Shown here: positions 32,131 to 44,358 of the stretch, one piece after another
How the letters are laid out: each line of letters opens with the position of its first letter
Position numbering within the stretch: the stretch's first letter is position 1
Origin: Corbicula japonica
Lineage: Eukaryota; Mollusca; Bivalvia; Venerida; Cyrenidae
Assembly: GCA_038501625.1 (NCBI GenBank)
Contig: JAZAYU010000061.1
Location: 2,964,303-3,028,302 of the forward strand
DNA: 64,000 bases
Reading direction: 5' to 3'
Made by a program: the position numbers and the translations under genes
Notes under the pieces: generated by a model
What the model saw: the letters and a program-made list of their open reading frames with translations, nothing else
Database searches by the model: none
Told to the model about the DNA's origin: nothing

Positions 32131-34070
32131 CTATTTTTCTTTTTGTAACAATCAATAGAAGCTGACGATCCGCCATAAAATCGTGTATACCTGTTTGCCT
32201 AACGTTACTAGTTTACAGAAAATGCATGAGGACGATATCTCATTTATTTATTCTAAGTTTTTATCTACAAGAAAGTATATATTATTTACGAATATAAGAC
32301 GATTGTAAAGTCTGGAAGATGCCGATTTCTTGCAATTTTCTCTCAAATCTTGCGGCATAAAACTGCATTAAACTAAGTTTTTATACACTCCTGAGAACGT
32401 AATATTACTAGTAAATTTGATCTTTTTTGGCATGCTTCTAAGAACTATGTTCCGTCCGAAGTTTTATAGTTTAGATTTGCTAATTTTGGACTGTTTCCAA
32501 TTACTTTATTGCTTCGGTCTGCCGACAAGAAAACAGTTGAAATACATGTAGTTTAAGGTTACATATCGTTACATGTAATTTGCTGCAAAGTGCAGAGACA
32601 GTACTGGATGCACGTTAAGCGGTTACGCGACTTCCGGTCATACATGTACGCGGCCCTGAGCATGCACGGCCCGGAAATACTGAATTTCATGTTTTACACA
32701 AAATAAAATAACTACGGCAATAAATTTAAGATCATCTAAATGTGTTAACATAACAAAATATATTTTGAGTGAAATCTCAGCATTGCCTAAAATATTCACT
32801 TGGTAATATAAAAGAGCCTGCAAGTACAACTTGTTGTTTGAACCGTATAAATAAATACTTTTGTCTGACAACGACAGATGAAAAAGGATTTTAATTAAAT
32901 TAAGTAGTATTCAGTAGTAGAATTGCATGCATATTCTTGTATTACTCACTGTGCCCAACGCACGGCTCGGCATCTACACAAGGATGGTGTGACTTTTAAT
33001 GATACTCACTCGTCTTTATGTTTTAAACGGTAAGGTCTTTATTGTTACACAAACCTTTTTTTTTCAAACATAAAGATATAAATAGTTTAGAAACAAGGCG
33101 AATTATATTATTACTTATTATAGCGACAGAGTTTGCAAAATGCATGTCTATTAATTTTTGTAAAAAAAAATAGGATTTCATTGTTTGGCATGAATTCTAA
33201 GTTTGAATTTTGTATCGCTTAACTCTGCTGTCTTTAATCATTTTGTTTATAATAAACATTAAATTTCATGATTAAAACGTTTCTCTAACAGGAATTACAT
33301 GTAGTATTTTACAAACTTACTTTTAATTGAACATTTTGAACAACAGTTTTCAATTGTTGTAAAGTAATTCTGTTTTTCGTATATTATTACAAAGACATAA
33401 ATCTGAGCATCCGATATATACCAACAGTTGCGAGGTTAGTTTTTACAATGTAATTAAACTCAATACTGCTATTATATTTAGTACTTTTGGAGTTTCCTAT
33501 CTATAACACCTGTTGTTTATTTATAATACACATCGGAGTAAATTACGATTGATAGTTTTTGTTTTGTTACATTGTTTATTAATAAATTTAGATAATCATC
33601 TATTTAAACCATGGTTACATTACTTCTTTACAGAGTTCTGTTAAAATCAATAGCGCAACACACATATATCTACTTATTTTAATAGATCACTATTGTTCTT
33701 TCTTGAAAGTATTGCATCGTATTACCATGGCGGAAGAATCATAGGATAGACATCCTCGAGGTGGGAGACTCCCATATCAAGAAAATACTTATTTCAGTCT
33801 TAAAATTGCGATGTTGTTAGTTTTGCTTGTGATTTTTGCGTCATATTGAGAAAATGATGACTTTCTTGCACAACTGCATTAAGAAACACCGCAACACACA
33901 AAAACATTAGTGTAAGGCTGAAGAATTTTTGATTTTATCATATGACTAATTATGTATATTTATTTCATACATTAAAAACAAATTATATTCGGAATGTTAG
34001 TTCATATTTGTAATAATTACCATTAATTTCCATCAAGTGTCGTTTCTTTATAACATAGATGTAAGTTATT
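32131..34070. other. AT-rich intergenic stretch
   Basis: No gene or repeat that I can support. Confidence 0.35.
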
Positions 34071-34320
34071 GGGGCACGCCACGGGAAAAGGTACCTTCGG
34101 TCATTTTTTGTGATATTTTATGTTTTATTAAATTTCGAAGAACTTACAACTATTAAATCAATTTCTTATAACTAAAATGTGATTTAATTACACATTTTGA
34201 CAATAAAATGGTATTTTTACCGTGAAATGCATAATAGATAATGTCGTCTGCTCAAATATATGACGTCATTTCAAAGATTGACGTCAACTGCCCGAAGGTA
34301 CCTTTTCCCGTTAGCGCCCC
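34071..34320. mobile_element. Family C MITE, copy 1
   Basis: 250 bp with terminal inverted repeats of about 29 bp: GGGGCACGCCACGGGAAAAG continuing GTACCTTCGG at the left, and CCGAAGGTACCTTTTCCCG then TTAGCGCCCC at the right. The interior holds TGACGTCA-type motifs and an ACCGTGAAATGCATAATAGA block shared with other copies. No coding capacity; a clean target duplication is not visible at this copy. Confidence 0.8.
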
Positions 34321-36662
34321 ATATTATTTTTTCTTGTTATTATGATCATGTCGCATGTGTCGATACATTTAACTGATATGAAATCAATATCTGAAAAATG
34401 GTAAGTTAAGTTGCCATGACTTCTGTTGTTTTTTCTATACGAAATCAAAGCTTGGATAACCGACAATCGTATCTTATAAAACGTGATAAAGCAAAGAAAT
34501 CCGAAATCCGTTGTTGAAGACACAATTCATTTTACCGCAGTAAAATGTGTATTTATCTTTTTTCAAATAGATTTGTTAAATCAGATATTTTTCTATGATT
34601 GCGATTTATACACTATCGTCAGTTCTCAAAACTGTATTATATAAATACCGATAAGTACTTTTTGGCCAACATTATTTCGGGCAAACCTATTTTTAAATAA
34701 AACCATGTTATAACTTTATGGAAAACATTTTGAAATCTCTTATGTAAAAGTTGGATGTTATTTATGTGTGATCGCTCGCCAAATTTTAGTGATCAAAAAT
34801 AAGATAATATATTATCATGTTGTTGAAAAACTATATGCCCTTTGCGATAACTTCAATTAAGTAACCAGGTAGCCGAATGTTAATTCAAATTTTTAATGTT
34901 ACTTTCTTTAATGTTACTTTCATCCATTTTATTTCTTGAATAGCATTGACAATAACACTTTGCACATACATATATACTTTGCACATACATGTAGAAATCG
35001 TATTTAAGTTAACATAGTAATTACAGTAAATAAAAATAGCTAGACCTCGGAATTCTCTAAAATTATATTTGCATCCAAATAGAAAGAAAAACTTAACTAA
35101 CTAAAACATAATTTTAAATGCCCATATGAGTAATATGATACAGTGAACAATATGTTGTGTCAATTTAGGAATTTGCTTTACGTAGAGAAAATTCAACTGT
35201 TTTGTTCAACTGTTTTGAAAATTCAAGGTTAAAACAATTTTACAAATATCTCATATTCTATACATTTGTTAGGCTAATTTGCCACACTACATTGTTGTCA
35301 GTATCATATTTCTTGTGTGCTTTTTAAATGAAGATTTATTCTGCGTGGATGTATATAGAATTTTAGGGATTGTTTAGTTCTAGATAACATTTATTTGTGC
35401 ACAGTTTTATTGAATGAATTTTGCCTTAAGGGAGATCTTATCTATTCTTTTTATCAATGAAAATGCAATGTCGACTTCAGACGGCTCTTCACAATAAATG
35501 ACGGTTTCTCACTCTTTCTAACTGTAAGTAAGTAAGTAAGTAAATAAGTTGTTTATTAAGAGGTCGCAAACATTGCAAATGGCGAAAGAAGGCTAAAATT
35601 ACAAAAAAATGAATTTTGGGGGAAATACTTATTGCCACCTAGATTTTAGTAAATAAATGTATTTAGCTATGGATGTAGGAAATGTTTGCAAGCTCAATTT
35701 AGTCTAATTCATGTTCTAATTACCAAGCACATACTAAAACAAAAGAAAAACCATTTGCATGAGAACTCTGAAATTCATGAACAATATACCAAAGCAACTC
35801 ATACCTGGAATAAGTATATACTGGTCTACAATGTTTAGTGCCAATCCGTCAAAATAATGTTAGGGTTATCAAGAAATTCAATGAAAACTTACTTCCTACT
35901 TTCACTTTCTACTTTCACTTTGAACCAGGAAGTAAGATAATGTCAAAATATACAATGTGTGAAATGACAGACAATAAAACAGATATATTCAATAAACAAT
36001 AGATGAATATGATACACGAATAAATAATTTATGAATGAGAGTAGAGCACGCTGCGTCTATACAAATAACTTTTTACAATAAATTAAACTGTATCTCATGT
36101 GTTTGAACTAAATGGTATAATTTTTCGGAAAAAGTCACTTCCTTCTTCAAAATACTGTCACCCCCGTGTTAATTTATGATATGTTTAATTTACTGAACGA
36201 GAACTCGAAACTGTTTTTTTCTCGATCTTTTGGCATTAAAATAAGTTCTAATTAAATAAAATTAGATTTGATTTCCACTTCCTCTAAAAATTTTAGTCTA
36301 GATCGAATTGTTGTCTTTAATTTTCAATCATAAATTTCTCGATCATCTCGCTTTCTTAAGTGAATTATATTTTGAAGTCTGAATGTTACTCAAGCCTATT
36401 ATCTAACATTCATTTTTGTTTTTCTGAGTATTTTTTATTTTAGAAAATTCTTGATTTATTTTCGTAGATTCGACGTTTGCTGAGTATTGTTAATCGAATG
36501 TCTCATAGATTAATGCGGATTGTTCTTCGTTTATAAAAAGTACTACCAAAATCACAAGCCAGTTTTATGACATTGTTTAATTTTGAGATAAATGGCAAAA
36601 TGTTCGGTGCTTTCATTAACTGCTGGTTATATATATGATAAGAAAACGTATTTCTATCTCGT
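34321..36662. other. AT-rich intergenic stretch with minor repeats
   Basis: A (TAAG)n microsatellite at about 35523-35545, a repeated ACTTTGCACATACATA at 34976-35000 and a spaced inverted repeat CTTACTTCCT/AGGAAGTAAG at 35889-35936. No gene recognised. Confidence 0.45.
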
Positions 36663-37071
36663 AACTATAGTCAGTACAAATACACATATGGTAACTCATC
36701 ATTGGTGACGTAGCAGCAAATAGTGCTACGTCATTGTTCTTGTTAAGTGCGCTGTGTGTTTATTGAAAATTAAACTTTTCAATCCTTTACTGATGTTTAT
36801 TTGTATTTGACGTTAGTTTCTGTTAAACTATAGTCAGTACAAATACACATATGGTAACTCATCATTGGTGACGTAGCAGCAAATAGTGCTACGTCATTGT
36901 TCTTGTTAAGTGCGCATTTAGTTTTTATATGGTTCTATTTAGTGCATATTGTTACTATACATTGTGGACGGTGTTACTATAAGAACATATAGGCACTGTG
37001 TGTGTATTGAAAATTTAACTTTTCAATCCTTTACTGATGTTTATTTGTATTTGACGTTAGTTTCTGTTAAA
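36663..37071. repeat. Recent tandem duplication with one-sided 80-bp indel
   Basis: A 90-bp segment at 36663-36752 is repeated, apparently without change, at 36826-36915. A second segment at 36752-36827 recurs at 36996-37071 with a few changes. The right copy has 80 extra bases (36916-36995) between the two segments. Each 90-bp segment includes the hairpin TGACGTAGCA-8 nt-TGCTACGTCA. Confidence 0.9.
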
Positions 37072-37405
37072 TGCTATTTTTCAAGCAATGTTGTTATTTC
37101 ACTAACACTGGATGTTATATACATATTGTTGATTTTCGTTCTGAACTTAACAAGAAGATTAATCGCGTAATCTATCTTTGGTGAACATGTCATTGATGTT
37201 CCCGCTGATAATGTTAACACACTGTGCTTTTATAGTGAAGATATATGACATGATATGATATTTTGTCAAAACAATAAATCATACGGACAATAAAACAGAA
37301 TCTGAAGCTGTAATAGAGGTTTGTGTGAGACCAGAGTTTTAAATTTCGACATACTTGTGAAGAATCAGATCCTTCACAAGTCCAAACGACCAAACAAGAC
37401 ACTTA
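37072..37405. other. Intergenic stretch
   Basis: No supportable feature. Confidence 0.3.
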
Positions 37406-37785
37406 TTTTCTTGCATACCGGATAAGTATTTCCGCGTGATTTACCGGGGAAAGAAAATCTTATCTTTTCCCAAGGGAAAAGATAACGTACGCGTCTTACA
37501 CGAGTGACGTCACGTCTTCAAGTATCTGACGTAATTTAATCAAGTTAGTGACGTCATTTAAAAAAATAAGGTTTACGTTAACGTCAATTTTTCAGCGTAA
37601 GGAAACAAAGTTTAGTTTGTATACATTTACACAAATGTTATAAACAGTAAAAGGTATGCAAGAAAATGTATCTTGCATGGGACATTCGGTAAATATAGAA
37701 TAATCTGTCACCTCGGGTGAACTGTTTTGGCGGGAACTCGGCAGAGCCTCGTTCCCGCAAAACAGTTCCCCCTCGGTGACAGATT
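37406..37785. repeat. Cluster of nested inverted repeats
   Basis: Three structures. TTTTCTTGCATACC at 37406-37419 is exactly inverted at 37653-37666. TTATCTTTTCCC and its complement are separated by 2 bp at 37460-37485. A hairpin at 37702-37785 has arms of about 35 bp (AATCTGTCACC ... AACTGTTTTGGCGGGAAC) and a 13-nt loop. Several TGACGT motifs lie between (37504-37560). They may be one or two hairpin-type MITEs. Confidence 0.75.
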
Positions 37786-37951
37786 TTTCCATCTTTACTC
37801 CACACTCATGCAAAAGATACTTATAAAGAAAATCACGTTTGCACAGATTCATACGTGCAAACATATTTATAGCTACATCATGGTCATCATCATCATCATA
37901 GACATAATATATATATATAATTTATATTTATTGATTGCCTCTGACATCTGT

Positions 37952-37985
37952 CTGTCCGTCTGTCCGTCCGTCTGTCTGTATGTCT
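37952..37985. repeat. GTCC/GTCT microsatellite
   Basis: A run of CTGTCTGTCCGTCTGTCCGT type followed by CTCTCTGTCTCC. Downstream AACCTAGCTGTGCATATCG matches the tandem unit at 23392-23838, so this is a fragment of that element family. Confidence 0.6.
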
Positions 37986-37989
37986 CTCT

Positions 37990-40794
37990 GTCTCCATCAC
38001 CACGACTAATTGGTATCGAACCTAGCTGTGCATATCGCATTAGCTTTGTGCTCAAGTATTTTTTTCATAGTAATGGACTTTGTTTTACTTGTTTTTTTTT
38101 TAAATAAAATTTATAGATGAGTTATTGTTCTGATATTTTTTCGGATTTTAATTCAATTGTTTGCTTTGTTTCTAACAAGTTTTGTCAAACTTTTAAGACG
38201 TTTCCGAATGCGGTTCAAACCTACGATCCTATTGTGTTACTCGGTCGCTATGCGATAAAATAATTGAGATTCATCCCGGCGTTTTATATAAAAAAAACAC
38301 CGTTTAGGCATTTAGGATATAAATGGTTTCGGACAGGAAAAATAATCAATAATGTTAAAAATAATTTAATGACTGACATTGACATGTGTCGGTCGAAGCA
38401 TGCGTTCTGTTTCATGGTTTTCATAAATGAACACTAGTGTAAATTTACTTTTTAAATCCTAAGTTATACAATAAAGATCCGAAATGCTTACAAAACGACA
38501 TTTACCGTATTATACATGTAGTAAATGTAAAAAACAATTTAATTTTGCACCGTGATAGAACCGGTACAGCCACATGTAGGACAACGGCGCATAGCAACAA
38601 GTAAATTGGCTATCCAACGTTTCTAATAGCGTAAGGTTTCATAATCTACATTTAGTAATATTTGCAAAATGCGATACAGACAAATGACAGAATCAAAAAT
38701 GCACATGTTAAGTAGAATAGCGCGTTAATATAATTGAAATGTAAAGAATGATATTTGGTGTCACATTGTAAACTCGCAACGATCACAAATTAAACAGGAA
38801 ATGTTAGATACGTGATGTGGGAAAATGGAATCTGGTCTTCGCATATCTGACAACATGGATACTGTTTTCCTCACGAAGTAAAAATCAGATCTCGCCAAAT
38901 ATGGTCTAAAATGCCTGAAAAGCACGATATTTTAACAATTTCTGTGGCATCTTAACAACCATGTTTAATATTCCCCAGCGTTTGTTTTGAATTTGTGTAT
39001 AATAAAGCTTTTATTAGACTATAATCAAATTTCATTAATAATTAATTTGGTTGTGATATATGTATCGACCTAATCAAACGGAAATTTGACATCCGTGTAT
39101 CTTTGATCAAGTGTCATACCAGCGCAATGTGTCGACCTCTGCTTTTATTCGCTGTCTGCACTCATATGGTCTGTGCATCGGTGTTAAGATTAATACGATT
39201 TATAGGTCATTGTTTGACGGTTCGCACTTTGACGGCCCCTTAGCACGATACATACATTAGTGCATTCACTAAGGCAACCAGATGACTGTAGACGACACAA
39301 CGCTAGTAGAGGGCATTCCGCCAGAAGGCATACTCCAGTTGACGCCATGATGCTAGAAGCGACATTCGGCAAGACGACATGATGCTAGCGTTCGACAAGA
39401 CAATATTATTCGTCACGAGTCTAGACAGCTTGATGTTGGACGACATGATGATTGTGTTTTTCGGCAGTCCCAGGATTGCATGTTTTCTGACAGTCTCAAC
39501 TGGTCTAATATATCAATAATCTGCAGGCCCAGTAGTTCTATTGTGTTAAGTGACGCATATTTTTATTTTTTAATGTGCGGAGGATTATAACTTATAAACA
39601 TATTATTTCAATATTTAAAGAATCATGCACACTGAATATCAAATCAAATTTCACTTCCTGTGCGCAAATCTATATACGTGTTAAATAATGTACTCTTCTC
39701 TAAAATGCGAGTATAGATCTATTAGTGAGTAAAGGCCAGACAGTTGGTATGCAGACCCCTCAGTAATTTCATTGCTTCGATTAACATAGTCAATTAATAG
39801 AACTGATTCATTCGTCCAAACTAGAAGATTACAGAAAATGTGTTGTTTTCCGAATGTATTAAGCACATCATATAATCCTCTGAGCATCGTCATTCACCTG
39901 TTACTTTTCTGTAAACAGGTATTTTGCAGTCTTTAAATTAAAAATGCTATTTAGTCTCTGGCAAAAACACAAAACATTTCATTTTTATCCTTCCGCGTAA
40001 TTCGACATCAATACGAAATAATGATTATGTTCTTTGTTCTTGTAATGGAAAATGAAATGCTGTCGGAGTGTTCGCCTTTGTGACTTGATGGTTACCATCC
40101 CTGGGGTTAATTCCTCGTTAATTCTGTTCTTTTCATCGATTGTTTATCGTTTACTTCATTTGCTCAGGCTTTCCCTCCAAGTTGACAAGGGCAAGATTTG
40201 TGTACGCAAGTGTTGGACATTCTAAGACGCTTATATTAGATTTCCCGAAACATGATAAAACGGGAAGAAAATAATTAAGTAGATTTTGAAAAGGAAAGTT
40301 TAAATTGAATAACATACTTCTGCGCATTGTTTCACGCTTTGAGAGATGGATCAAGTAGCATACTGGTTTATATCTTGCGTAAAACAGAAGACCTTTAATA
40401 GGCGATGATAAATAAGCAATTGCTCGTTCATTTGAATACCCTTTTAACACATCTCTTACTGAGCACTTAAGTCCGTTGACAAGACTTTGTTACTGATCAT
40501 GCACAGCTTGCAACTGTATCACATATTTTCAAGAACAATGCCCTTGATTTTTTGATTTTTCTCTTCTTGTTTTCTTCCAGCGCTCTGCGTGAAAACTGAG
40601 GCTTTCTTTAAAAAGCATTTTCCTCGCTCTTCCTTCTAATCTTTTGGATTTTAACAAAGATTCTGCCTTTGGCATGATCAAAGAATGGTATAAAATGAGA
40701 TAGTTATTTGCCTTTGTGCTAATTACATTTAATTGATAACCATATTGTAGGATTGTAGGAGTTACTCTCGAACATTTAGATTTATGGTTAAAAA
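37990..40794. other. Intergenic stretch with a decayed repeat patch
   Basis: At about 39290-39460 the motif GACGACATGATGCTAG and relatives recur three times, a probable tandem-repeat relic. At about 40558-40640 a polypyrimidine tract ending TTCTTCCAG precedes a short plus-strand frame, not enough to call an exon. Nothing else seen. Confidence 0.35.
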
Positions 40795-41120
40795 ATGGAA
40801 AAGATGAAAAGCGAACTTTGAAAGCCACCACACAAGACAAATTTGAAACTGTTGCAGGTTCGGTTTGGTTGAGCCTGATTATGGATAATAAAGAAATGCA
40901 TATTCCTACAACGCCGCTCAGCCCCGGCCTGACCTTTACACAAGTAAATAGTATAATTTCGATCCATCCTAAAGGATGGTATGCATACTGCGGTGAATAT
41001 AGACCCTTCACTGCGGTATTTCCAGCTAAATACCGTTCCATGTTCAGCAGCGTATGATCCTCGATATAAAAATGATTTTGTTCTAAACGAGAAAAACAAT
41101 GGGCGGAACTTAACGGAATA
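40795..41120 (+). repeat. Family A, copy 7 (full length)
   Basis: GATGAAAAGCGAACTTTGAA head, GCAGGTTCGGTTTGGTTGAG, GGATGGTATGCATACTGCGG, CACTGCGGTATTTCCAGCTA and CAATGGGCGGAACTTAACG. Long open frames on both strands here are read-through of this repeat. Confidence 0.85.
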
Positions 41121-41330
41121 TTCTTCTTATTTTAAAATAAATAATTCCTGCATGTCAAAAAAATGCACTGCAAAAAAAGAAGAAATGACAGGGCAGCTAC
41201 CTGATTTGAATACATTATCAAGTTTAAATAATAATAAGTCGCGGAGTAACACGTCTTCAATAACCTTCTGTCAAATGATGAACACGTGTGTGTTTAGAAA
41301 AGTTTGCATTTAAAATTAAAACGACTCATG

Positions 41331-41390
41331 GAATTGCTAGGCGCTGTCGCCGTATGTTCGATCCCTAGTATAGGCAATACCATTTAAAAA
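41331..41390 (+). repeat. tRNA-SINE fragment (B-box side)
   Basis: GAATTGCTAGGCGCTGTCGC then GTTCGATCCC (a B box) and TATAGGCAATACCATTT. It matches the distal half of the SINE at 42781-42885. Confidence 0.65.
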
Positions 41391-41905
41391 TATAGTGCTT
41401 GAGGATTTAGAACCTCGTACATTAGATTTTTTGGGGAAAATTCACCCAATTCTTGCGAAGAACTATTTAAGTTAGTCCTGATGAAAATAAAAAAAATACA
41501 ATATTTTTGTTTCAAGTATTAAGTTGAAAGAATATATAAACAAACAATATAACAAAAATCCCACGGAGCAGCTCATTTTAGATCTCTGAATTTTAGCAGC
41601 CTTAATCGAACAAAAACAAAATACTGTTAAACTACTAAATAAACCAGGCACTTACAACATCAAACCAAGCCTGGAATATTTTCGATTTATTTTGTTCGAC
41701 CTCCTTTCATCTGTTTTGAAATTAATGTAAAACCAATACCACCGTTTGGATTCCTAGTTTTGCATCCACTTAATCATTTTGTATGGCTTAAGCATTACGA
41801 GCTTATAATGCATTTGAAACTCTTCCATTAGACTGACAAAAATGCCGTCTGAACAAATATTGGGTTCTTACTACTAGTAGTTAGAATACGTTACCAGGGC
41901 TGAAG
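41391..41905. other. Intergenic stretch
   Basis: No supportable feature. Confidence 0.3.
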
Positions 41906-42000
41906 GTTATAAAACTGAGATTAGAAACTACTCTCAAATCTCAAGCATTTGATTGAGATGCTAGAGATTTGAGACTGGTTTCCATGCTCAGTTTTATAAC
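41906..42000. mobile_element. Family D hairpin MITE, copy 1
   Basis: GTTATAAAACTGAG at the left and its exact inverse CTCAGTTTTATAAC at the right (14 bp). Inside, CTCAAATCTCAAGCAT pairs with ATGCTAGAGATTTGAG, so most of the element can fold on itself. Confidence 0.8.
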
Positions 42001-42540
42001 ATTGGACTCAGAGCAGATACATTCAAAGATGTTTTGGGGAATACTCGTAATTTGTCGATAATTAAAAAAGGGTTCAAGCATAAATTAGTAAATATTAATT
42101 TAATTATTATCCGTAGAAGTAGTTATGATCATTTTGTGATTAGATTGTTGAATATAATTTGTGCTTATGTATTTTATAAAGAATTCGGACTGATTAACCG
42201 ATTGAATACTTTACAAACGTTAAAGAACTGCATGTACCAATAAAATTTAACTAACTTATTGGTATTTATAAAATTCCGAATAAAGTTTCAGTCTAGATCC
42301 AATGTAAACGTGTTTATACTTGTGAGAACCCAATACATAATATTATGTTCACAAAATTGTTCTCTCCAAATACCTAATTTAATATGTCACCAGTGAAACG
42401 GTCAGAATTAATAAAATTTCCCCAAATAAGAACAACATGGGATAACAGATTTAGATAATATTTTATTGTTTGACTCGTATATTTACATAAACGAATACAA
42501 CTATATTTCACTCCTGAAATCGACTAAAGATTGATACCCA

Positions 42541-42653
42541 GCTAGAGGCACTATCATTTCAGTACCGTTGTGAGGTATGTCGTAAAATATACAATATATT
42601 AATTGTTACGATATTAATCATCAACCAGGCGAATGTTAGAGGCAATATCATTT
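42541..42653 (+). repeat. Two SINE tail fragments
   Basis: GCTAGAGGCACTATCATTT (42541-42559) and GTTAGAGGCAATATCATTT (42635-42653) repeat the tail of the SINE at 42781-42885 without its tRNA part. Confidence 0.55.
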
Positions 42654-42780
42654 GAAATTCACATGTAGCGCTATTTGTGCAATGTGGCGGCCGTAAAACT
42701 GTTAGCAGTAAAATAACGCGTTACCGATGTCATGCAGTGATGGTAACGTATATCGGGGCTATCCGATCAACCTTATTTGG

Positions 42781-42885
42781 AGTTGTCCCGGTTAGCTCAA
42801 TTGTTGCGTTGTCGGAATTGCAGCTCTGGGCGCTGTCGCCGTAACGGTGCGGGTTCGCACCCATGTAGAGGCAATATCATTTACA
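42781..42885 (+). mobile_element. tRNA-derived SINE
   Basis: An A-box-like TAGCTCAATTG (42793-42803) and a B box GGTTCGCACC (42852-42861) lie about 50 bp apart, with a GGGCGCTGTCGCC stem-like segment between. This resembles the head of a class II tRNA with a long variable arm. The tail GTAGAGGCAATATCATTT recurs three more times nearby. Pol III would transcribe it from the internal promoter. It is not an intact tRNA: a full acceptor stem and anticodon arm are not evident. Confidence 0.65.
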
Positions 42886-43312
42886 ATCGGATTCGGTGAA
42901 CGACAGTGATTATAAACCGATACACTTTAAACTATTTTATATTAAATATATTCATTCAGATACGTATCATATAGTACGAAATATTTGTTTCAGATGTTAT
43001 CAAATAAATACAATAGGGCAAAACATGATAGCTTATCTCAATGTTATCGTAGGTTAATTGATTGCAAAGTAAAACACTTTTAACAAATCTGGGTATTGAC
43101 TCTGAAAACAAATAATCACTTTATCATCGATAATCCTAAAGCAGGATTTGTTTCCTGTCAATGAATACAAAGTGAACAGTGATCAGTTATTTTCAATATT
43201 GCTATTAGAAAAAGCTAGCCGCTATAATCACGCGGCGTATGCGTATTCAGAAGGGTCTGGGACTAAGATATAAATGTCTTCATCCATTTTATGAGATTAG
43301 TTAGCTAGAATT
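42886..43312. other. AT-rich intergenic stretch
   Basis: No supportable feature. Confidence 0.3.
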
Positions 43313-43625
43313 GTTCATTAAGTAACGCCACATGTCCACAGATTGATTGGAAGCTCTCAGTAAGTACTTCATTTATAAATGCTCTTTCGAATTCAAATTG
43401 TACAATAACTATATGTTTTCAATACTTTTTGTGATACGTGTTTCTCGTAACTTGTTAAAGTCGTTCGTTAAGCAGCTCCACACGATCTTTTATTGATTCG
43501 AAGCACCCAGTTAGTGCCTCATGTATATGCTCTTTTTCAAATTCGAATTGAACTGTAAATATTTTAATACTCTTTGTAAATAATGTTTCTTCCAGCTGTC
43601 TGAAATCTCAAAGTAAGTTCCTAAG
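43313..43625. repeat. Degenerate ~150-bp tandem duplication
   Basis: GTTCATTAAGTAACGCCACA ... AATGCTCTTTCGAATTCAAA ... CAATACTTTTTGTGATACGT in the first unit corresponds to GTTCGTTAAGCAGCTCCACA ... TATGCTCTTTTTCAAATTCG ... ATACTCTTTGTAAATAATGT in the second. A third partial unit begins near 43610. Confidence 0.6.
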
Positions 43626-43754
43626 GTCCACAACACGTTCCTTCGTATCAATGTGTCAATGAGAGAACACACCATACTTCAAATCACCAGTTTAAACATC
43701 ATTTATTCTTCTTTTTTCAGCTGTAAACATAATTATTCGCGTTATATAATAATT

Positions 43755-43955
43755 GGGGCACGCCACGGGAAAAGTTACCTTCGTTTTAATTTTGTAACAT
43801 TTTATTTGTTACTATTTCGAAAAGAAAGCAGTTTTCTATAATGTTCTCATGATTAATATGCGACTTTTTTGCTCATTTTGACTATGAAGCGTTATTTTTA
43901 GCGCTAAGCATATAATACAAAATATCGTCTGCTCAACAGATACGTACAATTGCCT
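43755..43955 (+). mobile_element. Family C MITE, copy 2 (right end lost)
   Basis: The left terminus GGGGCACGCCACGGGAAAAG is intact and the interior AATATCGTCTGCTCAAC matches copy 1, but the right inverted repeat is missing. Confidence 0.75.
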
Positions 43956-44221
43956 TTGAACGTCTTTTTGTCAGCTACGTATGAAACCGGTTTTTGGTTT
44001 AGGCCTCAAAAGCATCAGCCTTATTGATTTAAGATGATCTTGAGAAAACTGTCGCTAAATCATAACGGGAACTACGGGATAATAGTTTTATAATTAAGAC
44101 AACGCTTATTCTGAAGATAACATAAACACAGAATATGCTGCTATAAATAAAGCTTAAGGCAACACTGAACATCTTAGAATCATATAGAATGATAGGAGAC
44201 ATGATAATGTCGCTCAATTAC
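43956..44221. other. Intergenic stretch
   Basis: No supportable feature. Confidence 0.3.
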
Positions 44222-44358
44222 CTCCTGTAACATCTTTCAGTCTTGTTTCTCGAGTATCCGCAAGCGGAAGCTGGTTCTGGAGATAATACTGTGATATGGA
44301 CGCTGTGGTGTCATTACTGATGGTGAAATTTACACTCTTCTCTCCTACGCCACTCATC
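44222..44358 (-). CDS. Candidate first coding exon, unknown protein
   Basis: On the minus strand a pyrimidine-rich tract ending CCCTAG precedes G-ATG at 44357. A 45-codon frame follows and reaches GGAG|GTAATT, an acceptable splice donor, leaving phase 1. The peptide begins MSGVGEKSVNFTISNDT and continues SQYYLQNQLPLADTRETRLK. Its composition looks like a real, hydrophilic protein N-terminus with two N-glycosylation-type sites, and local GC is higher than around it. I do not recognise the protein and see no second exon, and a frame of this length is not significant by itself. It is the only hint of a host gene in the window. Confidence 0.25.

Noticed and set aside
39681..39893. 70-codon minus-strand frame with protein-like composition
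   Set aside because: Has an ATG but no homology or splice support; about this many codons open by chance dozens of times here.
40529..41041. 170-codon minus-strand frame, with overlapping 103-codon minus and 79- and 110-codon plus frames
   Set aside because: About half of it is antisense to family A copy 7, other family A copies do not keep the frame open, and no domain is recognisable.
42781..42870. Functional tRNA gene
   Set aside because: A and B boxes are present but acceptor stem and anticodon arm cannot be completed, and the tail recurs nearby, so it is a SINE.
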